64,000 bases of DNA from Agrostemma githago (Eukaryota; Streptophyta; Magnoliopsida; Caryophyllales; Caryophyllaceae), in contig OY288250.1 in the NCBI GenBank assembly GCA_958450325.1, positions 42,816,683 to 42,880,682 of the forward strand. Direction: 5' to 3'. The notes beneath the pieces were generated by a model. That model made no database searches, was not told the DNA's origin, and saw only the letters and a list, made by a program, of their open reading frames with translations. Positions 1 through 10,332 of the stretch are shown in pieces (position 1 is the first letter of the stretch; each line of letters begins with the position of its first letter). A program made the position numbers and the translations under genes.

Positions 1-393
1 ATTGAGCCACGTTTTCTCCTATTAATCGAAAAAAGGGAAGAGCATTTCACATGTCATCAACTATTCAATTGGCAAATGTTATTTTGCCGATTTTTGTCCC
101 AAATTTCTACTCTTATTTAGATGATTTAATTATCTGATTTGATTTTATTTGTCCGTTTTGTCTTTAATCTAATTACGAGTAGTTGACTTCCAACTTAGTT
201 AATGTATATTGATCATATTTCTCAGAATTTTGCTACTGTGCATCGATGTTTCTATTTGTAGGTGCGGACTCAAGATAGACGGGATAAAGTGAGTCGAAAC
301 GGGTCAAACAAAAACCAAAAGATTCATTTTAACTATTTCACAACAATCAAACGATATTCAAGACGGGTCTTTGACTTATGCGTGTATCATATA
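1..393. other. Unassigned left flank of the TE stack
   Basis: AT-rich DNA with no reading frame, TATA-LTR arrangement or terminal repeat that I recognise. Its last five bases, ATATA (389-393), are the left target-site duplication of element A; the partner lies at 52408-52412. The pre-insertion locus therefore joined this flank directly to the DNA right of 52412. Confidence 0.6.
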
Positions 394-685
394 TGACGGT
401 AAGGTTTTGCCGTGGTCCCTACCGTCAAGTAAAGTCCAACTAATCCTAATGGTAGCTAGGGTAAGTCGGGTTGTGTCCACGGAGACGGTTATATGTGTCT
501 AGACTAAGTCTACCTAAAAACGAGGCTAAGTCACACAACCAACACAAAGAGAAGAGAATTGACAAACTATAATGGTTGGAGGTGAAGAAATTGGATCGGA
601 CTAACAATGCACAAGATATGACAAGAACTAATGGTATCGACTAAAGCTAAAAGGAAACAAGCAAACTAGAGAAATGATTGCTAAC
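394..685 (-). repeat. Element A 3' LTR, terminal fragment
   Basis: Matches 50763-51053 (the 5' LTR of the same element) with scattered substitutions. It stops at CTAAC (681-685), where the Tat/Ogre-like array begins with TGTAGACA. The rest of this LTR resumes at 42998. In element sense this is the U5-side end. Confidence 0.9.
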
Positions 686-1276
686 TGTAGACACCCACAT
701 TTTTGACCGCCAGGTGTCTAAAGTAGTTCCCGCCAAACATCCGATGATGATCGGACGCAAACATGCTTTAATGGACTCGGATATGGGCTCGAAATCATGG
801 ACATTTGGTTTAGGCTTATTACGGAGTACAAATCTTACAAAACCAACCTCAAATCCAAGTCCAGTGGGTCGTTTCGAGTCAAATATGACTAATTTGGGTC
901 GATTCCGGCACCAGGGGTAAAACTGTCCTTTAGCGACCGAGTCAAAACCCGGTCAAAAATTTTCTCGAAACACGCGAGTCAGCCGTGACACCTCACGTGG
1001 CTGATTCGGTCTACAATACCACGAAAAATCAGCTTCAAAAATATTAAACAAATCCGTTTAAGGATAGAATTCGATCTCAAGTAGGAATTCTATCCGAAAA
1101 CCGAATCAGATACCGACCGAGCTACAAATACTCGGCCAAACCCACCCATTCAGCCGAGATTTCCTTGCTTCCTCCCCAAGCAACGGACTTCTCGTTCCTT
1201 TCAACTTCTTACATTTCCTATCCAAACCGGTATTTCTTGTTGTCCAAGCAAGATACCTCTCCTAAACCTCTGCGCC

Positions 1277-1284
1277 TATAAATA
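1277..1284 (+). promoter_or_regulatory. TATA box of array LTR1
   Basis: TATAAATA within CGCCTATAAATAGGACCC, about 590 bp into the LTR. The same box lies at the same relative position in LTR2, LTR3 and LTR5 and is deleted from LTR4. It is the expected boundary between U3 and the transcript start. Confidence 0.75.
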
Positions 1285-2080
1285 GGACCCTCCATTCAAC
1301 ATTGAAAGACACAGTTGTTAGTCATACACATACATCCTCGACATCTAGCAAAAATAATCTCGACATACATCCGAAAGACCACCGAAATACTGTCAAAATA
1401 CCGACGAACCCGACCCCACCATCCGGCCGAATCCGTCACCTCACACATAAAAAAATGCACCATCCTAAACTCATCCACATCATCTCGACGCTCCCGTGCC
1501 TAAGCCACTGTCCAACGAGCTCTATACCGAGAAAGCAAAGCATGTAGGTTGAGGGTGTCAATCAAACCCGACTCTTTCCCTTTTCTCTTCCTTCTCCACG
1601 TTTTTTTCTCTCTTTTCGCTCGTGTCGTCGGTCGTATTTTAATATGGGTCGTTCGTCGCATATTTTTCATTATTTCTAATAATCGATACTACAAAAAAAA
1701 CTATTTTTACGTATAACGTTCTTAAAATACGATATCGATTTTCTAATCGAATATCGTATCTAACAAGAACTAAATTAATTAATTCTCGTCGATGCTAATA
1801 AAATCGTTACATCTTTTTAAACAAAATTCGATGACTTTAAACGCGGAGAGAATTAACATCTTTTTCGTTCAAATTCTTTTTTTTCACTTTTTCGTTCAAA
1901 ACAAACTTTTTTCAAAACCTTTTCTAAAATCATTCCGGCTATTCGATATCCATTTCATAATCAAATATCGAATACGACGAATATCAAAAATATGAATCGG
2001 GTATAAATTAATTCATATTTGTACGCGATTTATAAAAATTAACGATTTTCGACAAAATAAAAAAAACGGACAGACCCCCA

Positions 2081-2111
2081 CGCGAGTCGCGCGCCTGTCA
2101 GGCGACTCGCG
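2081..2111 (+). other. GC-rich hairpin in LTR1 leader
   Basis: CGCGAGTCGC (2081-2090) pairs perfectly with GCGACTCGCG (2102-2111) across an 11-nt loop. It lies downstream of the TATA box in the transcribed part of the LTR and stands out against AT-rich surroundings. The same structure is present in all five LTRs (9473-9503, 15916-15946, 27739-27769, 42131-42161). Confidence 0.7.
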
Positions 2112-2193
2112 CGGTGGCCTGGTTCGCCGAGTCCCTTTTTCTTCGTTTCCTCGCTCTTCTATTTTTTTATTCTTTTCGAATCTTACATAAAAC

Positions 2194-3131
2194 GGAAATT
2201 TCCCATGGTACCCTCGAACTATGTCACACTACACATGGTACCCCCGCGTTTAAGTTTGTTCACATGGTAACCCTGAGTTTTATAGTTTAGTTCCCGATTT
2301 GCCCTTACCCAAATTTCTGTCATGACGCCGTTAAATTATGACCAAAATTAACAACTATTTTTCTTCAAAAAGAGAGGTGTTCTCATGGTACCCCTAATTT
2401 TTCATGGTTGTTCCCATGGTACCCTTAAGTTTTCTTAGTTTTTCCCATGATACCCTTATGTTTTCATAGTTGTTCTCATGGCACCCCTGCAAGAAAAGCA
2501 ACGGCTCATTGAAGAAAAGCAACGATTAGTTTATTGAACTAGCTGTTACACAAGTGCTTATATTCAGTCCCGTTTTTATTTTGGCAGAAGAAGATCAAAC
2601 AATCTACACTTACTCACTCAACCTTTTCATCTCCTTCTTCACTTGTACAAAAAAATTGAAAAACTTCATCACCATAACCTTGAAGCTCAATCATCCGGAA
2701 ACATCAATCTTTTCCATTTTTTTGTACAAGTGAAGAAAGAGGTGACAAGATTGAGTGAAAAAGTGTGGATTGTTTGTTCTTTTTCTGCCAAAATAGAAAG
2801 TAAAGTGAATTTATAAGCACTTGTGTAACGACTAGTTCAGTAAACTAGTCGTTGTTTTGCTTCAATGAGTCGTTGTTTTCTTTTCAGGGTACCATGGAAA
2901 CAACTATGAAAAACTTAAGGGTACCATGAGAACAACTATGAAAACTTAAGGGTACCATGGGAACAACTATAATTAATTTTGATCATAATTTAACGGCGTC
3001 ATGACAGAAATTTGGGTAAGGTCAAATCGGGAACTAAACTATAAAACTCAAGGTTACCATGGGAACAAACTTAAAAGCAGGGGTACCATGTGTAATGTGA
3101 CATAGTTCGAGGGTACCATGGGACTTTTCCC
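2194..3131. mobile_element. Long foldback (MULE-like) non-autonomous DNA transposon in LTR1
   Basis: An insertion of about 0.94 kb, absent from LTR2-LTR5 at the same point. Its two halves are inverted copies almost to the centre (near 2680): the left arm runs from GGAAATTTCCCATGG and the right arm ends ATGGGACTTTTCC. Within each arm a CATGGTACCC-containing motif repeats several times. It is flanked by close variants of a 9-bp duplication (ACATAAAAC on the left, TACATAAAC on the right), which suits a Mutator-like element. There is no coding capacity. Family assignment is inference; the foldback structure is seen directly. Confidence 0.75.
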
Positions 3132-3891
3132 TACATAAACAGCGACTTTCGCGACATATTTCGATAAATACTTTTTCGACCCCGGTCAACACGTGCTAAT
3201 CCATCACGTGTCATAAACCTTTTTCAAAATCATGCATATTATTGTATTTACATCTTTATTCAATTTATCAAACGTTACTAACTCGTTTTCTCGTGTTTGT
3301 AGCAATTTATTTCTTTCTATTGTTTTATTAGACTAAAACAAATCTTCACATGCTAAAATAACTTTGACGTTATTAGTTTAACATGCATTAAACGACTTAT
3401 CAACCCATTTATTTATTTTTCTCACATGCTTAGGAAAATAATGTTTGCATATCATTCAACCGTCGAACTAACCCGTGTACACCAAAAACGAACGATATCT
3501 TAGTAAAGGCCGCTAAGTGCGGGCGGGGTTGGGTGTTCTTAGTGAACTTCCCAACACGTACTCTCACCCCTTACTCAGAACCATTGTTTCCGGATGTCCG
3601 AATCCATTGGCAACGAGAGTCATTCAATACACGGTATCCGATAATGTCGGTATCGGTATCGTAATGCAAAGGGACGAGCCCAATAAACTCTGACATCGAA
3701 AATGGGCCGTATTTTGTATACGGCCCACTACGACATAGAGTGGGCTCGAATGGTTCCGAATAACCACAAAATTCGGTGGCGACTCCTACTTCGATTTAAA
3801 TTTCAATTTGACCATCTCATATGGAGATTCATTCGCCTCCCCAAACCCGCGCTTGGCCGCGTCGGGGTGGACCTATGTCATGTCCACAATT

Positions 3892-3909
3892 TGGCGACTC
3901 TGCTGGGGA
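3892..3909 (+). other. Primer-binding site after LTR1 (tRNA-Arg type)
   Basis: TGGCGACTCTGCTGGGGA starts 3 nt after the LTR1 end (3888). It recurs after LTR2 (10336-10353) and after LTR3 and LTR4, and is missing after LTR5, which is the outer 3' LTR. That pattern supports the plus-strand orientation of the array. Confidence 0.8.
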
Positions 3910-6900
3910 TCAACTAATGTGTCACTTACCATCGGCATCCTCAGGGTGAGACTCGAAAAGAAATCGTTTGAATAGTAATGTACACGTTTTAGTTCAATGG
4001 TTCATGCATAACCCTATTTTTTCCCGGGCCGGTTACTTGTGACCGACGTCCCACTATACCACGGTGCATTCCTAAATGGGTGCACTAAAGACTTCGATGG
4101 CTGAACTCGCATGGGTTTTACGGCAGGTTCTAAGACCAACTCGGCTTAGGAAGACCGTCCTGATTTGCGAGAAAGCTATCGTCGTTGGTATAGACCCTAT
4201 TCGACCGACCGAGACTTAGATTAAGAGCATACATGGTGTCATTATACTGTTTCCATGACTACGTGCTACTTGATTTACTTGTTTTCATTTTCAAAAACCA
4301 TCGTTTTCAAAAATTTGCATCCTTTTCAAACCTATCTATTTTTCAAAACCCGGAAAGCTACCGAATTTAGGACTTATGATTTTCACTCAAAATAGCCTAT
4401 TTTTTTTAGCCAGTATGCTGTCCAAACCTTTTCAAAATTTTGAAATCTCGGCCCGGTAACATTTTTTTTTTCTTTTCGATTTTCAAAAAATATCGGGCCA
4501 TCCTATCCGACTTTGTTCGGTTTTCAAATCCAAATTCTTCCTTCAAAGCTTTCTTCTTCTTAGGACTTCCTGTATTTAGCAGTGTCGGGTCTTGTCATAA
4601 GTTGTTAGAGTCTATAGCGTCGAAGCTCCGTCGATCTTACATCACGAGATTCTACCCCATCCAAGTCCGCCTTATTTGTCGAGGCACGGCCCACCTGCGT
4701 AGGACGAACTCCTACAAAGGGAAGCCCGTTTACACTTTCAAGTCCAAAGCCTAGGGATACTCACATGGATCTTCCTTCGAACGGGACTAGGCCTACTTTG
4801 CCAAAATCCTAAGGAAAACCCACCGTCCACGAGTCACCCGTCTAGGTGTCTTTTCCGGGTCATTTCCCTGTCAGGCTTTTTCCGCACTCGGGGGCTATTC
4901 TTCAGCAGAGCGATCAGTCACGGTTGCTATAAGGGTCATGTCTTACACGTGTCTCACCTACCCCACTTTTGATTCACTTAGATGTCGCACCATCTGAGTC
5001 CTAACAGAGTCTTGAGTCTCACTTGGGGGCTGTCCTTCACCCGAGCAGTCGACCATGGTCACCTTAAGGGGTACCCTATGTTCATCCTACACCGGCGTCC
5101 TTACGACGCCTTCTCCGAGTCGAACCTATGCTACGAACACTCGAGTCACCTAGGGTTAGGTCACCACGGTTGGGCCGAGCATGCGACACTGTCAAAGACG
5201 GTCGCCCCATTTTCGGACACATCCTTATGCAGCTCCAGTCTAATTCGCGGCCGTTACTTTGTCTAGGTCAACGTCCGAGTATCCCAGTCCAAGAGTCTTA
5301 GTCATTCCCGTCACCCCGGGCCATGTCTAGTTTGACTCCCTCTCTTGGATTTGCGCAAAGCCGAGTTTAGGCGAGTCGTGGCACCTGTCGAAGACCTTAC
5401 CAAAAAAAAAACAACCAACCGAGCATCCGAGTCCGGATTTGACTCGAGTCTAAGTCCGAGTCCGAGTCTAGGATACCCTACATCCTAATGTCCAAGTCAG
5501 AGTCAGAGTCAGTTGTATTTTGTCCTCTTTTCAAAATTCAATAAAATCGGCTGTTCTATTTTCTCATATATGCTTTCCTTATGTATTTCCGAGAACATGA
5601 TGAATATCGTCATACACTGTGAGCACATGCACGTGACTATTATAGGCCCATCTATAACGACTGCAGGAAACTGAACTCGTGTTTTCCGTTACCTGTTCCA
5701 TGTCTGACATAGAAAGCCACATAACCACCCTTAGCAGGAGCGGTATCGAATCCTAGGACAAATCTAGGTAGTCTCCTAGTTTGTGTTCAAGACGTGAGGC
5801 AAGCCCATTTCCCACCATAAACACCCATCCAATAAGACTAGCCAGTCCCTACCTTAGGTGTTAGTCTGACCGACAAAAAAAAAGCTGGACAAAAAAATCA
5901 AAACTCCAAGAGAAAAAGCAAAAGGCCAAAACAAAAAAGCTGGCCATGATAAAAAAGAATTGTCAACATCCCTCGACCAGACACGGTCAACTCAAATGAA
6001 GAATCCCACGACCGGGGCTAAGAGGTCAACCCAAAGAATTCAAAAACCCATGACCGTAGTTGACGATCAACTCAAGTGAAATGGTCAATTCAAAAATTAT
6101 CATTACCCATACCATCAAATAAGGGAGAGACAGTCAAGCTGGTCTGCTAACACCACATCTAGCCTTCCCACATTACAACCCTCAAGACCTTCTCGAGACC
6201 TAGGCTAGAGACAGCCCAGAATTTTGAGGATTCAAGCTCCATAGGATACACCCTAACCTTTAGGGCCAGACATGGAAACCAGATCCCGCATTATCAACCT
6301 GCCCAATCGAAGTCCGAGTCATTTTTACTCGACTTCCCCCTTTCCTACCACATCGCAATACCTTACCCTCGAAGCCTTAGCTCCACAAAATTGAGCTCCA
6401 GATTTCGAATCATCAAAGCCACTTACGACCTAGCACCACATTTCCAAAAACATCTAAACCAGTTACCAACCCCAAACACGGGAATTCAACTTGCGGTCGG
6501 CATAGAACATGCCCAAATAGTTCACACCACCTCTGGGGGCTACCCCGGAGAACGCTCACAATCACAGGATCAACATCCTAACTATTCTAGCCCTTTGATC
6601 AAGACATCATTGGGAATGCACCTAGCCTACACCATTGCTACGGCTAGTTACACACAAAGCCCTAAAAAACTAGGCACCATAATATATTTTTCAGTCACTG
6701 AACTACGGCATGGTTTGATTTCACTATGCGTGAATACGTAGGCAGCCTTTCAACAGAGGCACAACCACCCACATTGACACTCATTCAAAAAGCATCATCA
6801 TTCCGGTCACGACACTGTCATGTTCTCAACAGTTAGCTTTGTCATTCTGGGGGCTTCTCTTAGGCAGAAGTTTTCCTTCCACTCACAAAAATCCAAATAG

Positions 6901-7650
6901 TCTTCAAACACTAGCTTCCTTTCTATAGAGTGTCCTAGTACTCGGCTCAGTTGAAGACGAGAGTTTGTCAGGGACTCGAAGCAACACCTACTTTGGGAAT
7001 TACCCTAAAAATCCAAAAGAACACCAGTTTACAGCATTGCTACTACAAAGCCCTGTCATGCAGAAACAGTCTCATAACATATCTTTCCCATTTCGAGGAT
7101 TCGACCATGTTGCCACTCGCCTAGGCTACGGAATAACACAACTTTAGAGTCTTGTCATCTTAGGTGGCCCATCCCCTACCGAGTCACGGTCCAACCCTTA
7201 GAGAGTCCAGTCGTGTCTGTCAACTCGTCCTCTCGCGTCCAGAGTCGAGTCTGTCGGTATATCTCTCTCTTCAAATTCTCATTTTAAAATTTGCAAAACT
7301 TAGCCATTTGAAAAAATCATTTTCCTAGTCACCACGGGAATAGAAATTTTTATCATACTCCCTACTTCATCTAAGGCATACAGGCCTAACCAGAGGATTT
7401 TAGGAATCCGTGTCAGAATCTGATCAGGAATCAAGTCATCACAAGCATTCTTATTTCCAAAAAATTTTTAAAAATTTTTTTTAGCATTTTCTTTCCAAAA
7501 ATCAATCAAAAATCATTTCTTCCCCAGCGTGAGTCGGTGTTTTGCCTAAATATTACATGCAATTTGTTATGCACATACAGGTGCATCCAAGACTCCCGAA
7601 GAATTCTCAAAAACTCCCCAGTGGAAGGATCAAGCAACATTTCTACTAAA

Positions 7651-7905
7651 GACGGGATGTATCTGTAAGCAGATACACCCAGAGCTTACAAGGCAAGCTC
7701 CCACGCAATCCCAAGACGGGATCTATCTGTAAGCAGATACACCCAGAGCTTACAAGGCAAGCTCCCACGCAATCCCAAGACGGGATATATCTGTAAGCAG
7801 GTACACCCAGAGCTTACAAGGCAAGTTCCCACACAATTTCAAGACGGGATATGTCTGTAAACAGACACACCCAAGACTTATCAGGCAAAGTCCCTGCGAC
7901 ATTAT
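7651..7905 (+). repeat. 64-bp tandem repeat, 4 copies (interior 1)
   Basis: Copies start at 7651, 7715, 7779 and 7843 (GACGGGAT...). Each contains a short hairpin such as TATCTG-TAAG-CAGATA. The array sits about 170 bp before the polypurine tract, i.e. in the 3' untranslated region of the element. Homologous arrays elsewhere in the window have 4, 5 and 8 copies. Variable 3'-UTR tandem repeats are a known trait of Ogre/Tat elements. Confidence 0.92.
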
Positions 7906-8060
7906 TAACATCTACCCAGGTATGATTTCTATCTTATGGCTAGCGAGCTCTTCACGCAATTCTAATGGACTATAAACGACCCTATCGGAAGTCTGCCATG
8001 TTTTAATTCTCGATTGGCCTGGTAGCTACTCTGACTTTCGCCTTGTCCAAGCCTCAGTCA

Positions 8061-8072
8061 GAGTGGGGGCTC
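8061..8072 (+). other. Polypurine tract before LTR2
   Basis: GAGTGGGGGCTC immediately precedes TGTAGACA of LTR2. The same tract precedes LTR3 (14504-14515), LTR4 (26813-26824) and LTR5 (40743-40754). It is the expected plus-strand priming site. Confidence 0.8.
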
Positions 8073-10332
8073 TGTAGACACCCACATTTTGACCGCCAGG
8101 TGTCTATAGTAGTTCCCGCCAAACACCCGATGATGATCGGACGCAAACATGCTTTAATGGACTCGGATATGGGCTCGAAATCATGGACATTTGTTTTAGG
8201 CTTATTATGGAGTACAAATATTACAAAACCGACCTCAAATCCATGCCCAGTGGGTCGTTTCGAGTCAAATAAGACTAATTTGGGTCGATTCCGACACCAG
8301 GGGTAAAACCGTCTTTTAGCGACCGAGTCAAAACCCGGTCAAAAATATTCTCGAAACACGCGAGTCAGCCGTGACACCTCACGTGGCTGATTCGGTCTCC
8401 AATACCACGAAAAATCAGCTTCAAAAATATTAAACAAATCCGTTTAAGGATAGAATTCGATCTCAAGTAGGAATTCTATCCGAAAACTGAATCAGATACC
8501 GACCGAGCGCCAAATACTCGGCCGAACCCCCCGCCCCCCATTCAACCGAGATTTCCTTGCTTCCTCCCCAAGCAACGGACTTCTCGTTCTTTTCAACTTC
8601 TTACATTTCCTATCCAAACCGGTATTTCTTGTTATCCAAGCAAGATACCTTTCCTAAACCTCTGCGCCTATAAATAGGACCCTCCATTCAACATTGAAAG
8701 ACACAGTTGTTAGTCATACACATACATCCACGACATCTAGCAAAAATAATCTCGACATACATCCGAAAGACCACCGAAATACTGTCAAAATACCGACGAA
8801 CCCGACCCCACCATCCGGCCGAATCCGTCACCTCACCCATAAAAAAACGCACCATCCTAAACTCATCCACATCATCTCGACGCTCTCGTGCCTAAGCCAC
8901 TGTCCGACGAGCTCTATACCGAGAAAGCAAAGCATGTAGGTTGAGGGTGTCAATCAAACCCGACTCTTTTCCTTTTCTCTTCCTTCTCCACGTTTTTTTA
9001 TCTCTTTTCGCTCGTGTCGTCGGTCGTATTTTAATTTGGGTCGTTCATCGCATATTTTTCATTATTTCTAATAATCGATACTACAAAAAAAACTATTTTT
9101 ACGTATAACGTTCTTAAAATACGATATCGATTCTCTAATCGAATATCGTATCTAACAAGAACTAAATTAATTAATTCTCGTCGATGCTAATAAAATCGTT
9201 ACATCTTTTTAAACAAAATTCGATGACTTTAAACGCGGAGAGAATTAACATCTTTTTCGTTCAAATTCTTTTTTTTCACTTTTTCATTCAAAACAAACTT
9301 TTTTCAAAACCTTTTCTAAAATCATTCCGGCTATTCGATATCGATTTCATAATCAAATATCGAATACGACGAATATCGAAAATATGAATCGGGTATAAAT
9401 TAATTCATATTTGTACGCGATTTATAAAAATTAACGATTTTCGACAAAATAAAAAAAGCGGACAGACCCCCACGCGAGTCGCGCGCCTGTCAGGCGACTC
9501 GCGCGGTGGCCGGTTTCACCGAGTCCCTTTTTCTTCGTTTCCTCGCTCTTCTATTTTTTTATTCTTTTCGAATCTTACATAAAAATCGACTTTCGCGACA
9601 TATTTCGATAAATATTTTTTCGACCTCGGTCAACACGTGCTAATCCATCACGTGTCATAAACCTTTTTCAAAATCATGCATATTATTGTATTTACATCTT
9701 TATTCAATTTATCAAACGTTACTAACTCGTTTTCTCGTGTTTATAGCAATTTATTTCTTTCTATTGTTTTATTAGACTAAAACAAATCCTCACATGCTAA
9801 AATAACTTTGACGTTATTAGTTTAACATGCATTAAACGACTTATCAACCCATTTATTTATTTTTCTCACATGCTTAGGAAAATAATGTTTGCATATTATT
9901 CAACCGTCGAACTAACCCGTGTACACCAATAACGAACAATATCTTAGTAAAGGCCTCTAAGTGCGGGCGGGGTTGGGTGTTCTTAGTGAACTTTCCAACA
10001 CGTACCCTCACCCCTTACTCAGAACCATGGTTTCCGGATGTCCGAATCCATTGGCAACGAGAGTCATTCAATACACGGTATCCGATAATGTCGGTATCGG
10101 TATCGTAATGCAAAGGGACGAGCCCAATAAAGTCTGACATCGAAAATGGGCCGTATTTTGTATACGGCCCACTACGACATAGAGTGGGCTCGAATGGTTC
10201 CGAATAACCACAAAATTCGGTGGCGACTCCTACTTCGATTTAAATTTCAATTTGACCATCTCATATGGAGATTCATTCGCCTCCCCAAACCCGCGCTTGG
10301 CCGCGTCGGGGTGGACCTATGTCATGTCCACA
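8073..10332 (+). repeat. Array LTR2
   Basis: 2260 bp, TGTAGACA to TGTCCACA. TATAAATA at 8669-8676; GC hairpin 9473-9503. It shares private variants with LTR3, such as a C-rich run near 8527-8539 and GGCCGGTTTCACC near 9510, so the two are recent duplicates of each other. It lacks the foldback insertion seen in LTR1. Confidence 0.92.
8669..8676 (+). promoter_or_regulatory. TATA box of array LTR2
   Basis: TATAAATA followed by GGACCCTCC, identical in context to LTR1, LTR3 and LTR5. Confidence 0.75.

Larger units (their letters stand above)
686..3888 (+). repeat. Array LTR1
   Basis: Begins TGTAGACA and ends TGTCCACA, near-perfect inverted termini. It is 3203 bp only because a foldback element sits at 2194-3131; without it the length is about 2.26 kb, as in LTR2 and LTR3. 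It carries a TATAAATA box at 1277-1284 and a GC-rich hairpin at 2081-2111. Its variants (for example GGCCTGGTTCGCC near 2116) match LTR4 and LTR5 rather than LTR2 and LTR3, suggesting that LTR1 and LTR5 are the original outer pair. Confidence 0.9.
3889..8072 (+). mobile_element. Array interior 1 (non-coding, ~4.18 kb)
   Basis: Runs from the primer site to the polypurine tract at 8061-8072. No frame resembles gag, protease, RT, RNase H or integrase; the longest open frames are about 116 codons, start without ATG, and recur only because the copies are young. Visible structure includes a (GAGTC)-rich stretch near 5420-5510, an A-rich segment near 5870-5945, five GGGGGCT purine runs (4890, 5025, 6535, 6849, 8065) and four 64-bp tandem repeats at 7651-7905. 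It is nearly identical to interior 2. Confidence 0.88.

Noticed and set aside
1302..1547. 81-codon frame just downstream of the LTR TATA box, seen in four LTRs
   Set aside because: No ATG at the start, overlaps an opposite-strand frame, no codon bias or domain; it is LTR leader DNA.
4982..5266. 94-codon ATG frame repeated in interiors (11425 and, altered, 22085+, 37394)
   Set aside because: Frame is shifted in interior 4 and cut by insertion in interior 3; no recognisable protein features, composition follows the GAGTC-rich repeat.
6391..6741. 116-codon frame present in all four array interiors (also 12834, 25077, 38804)
   Set aside because: It starts with TTG, has no domain, and its survival is explained by the youth of the copies; other frames in the same interiors are broken by indels in copy 4.
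7651..7905. Regularly spaced repeats that might suggest a CRISPR array
   Set aside because: Direct 64-bp tandem repeats with no unique spacers, in a plant retroelement 3' UTR.
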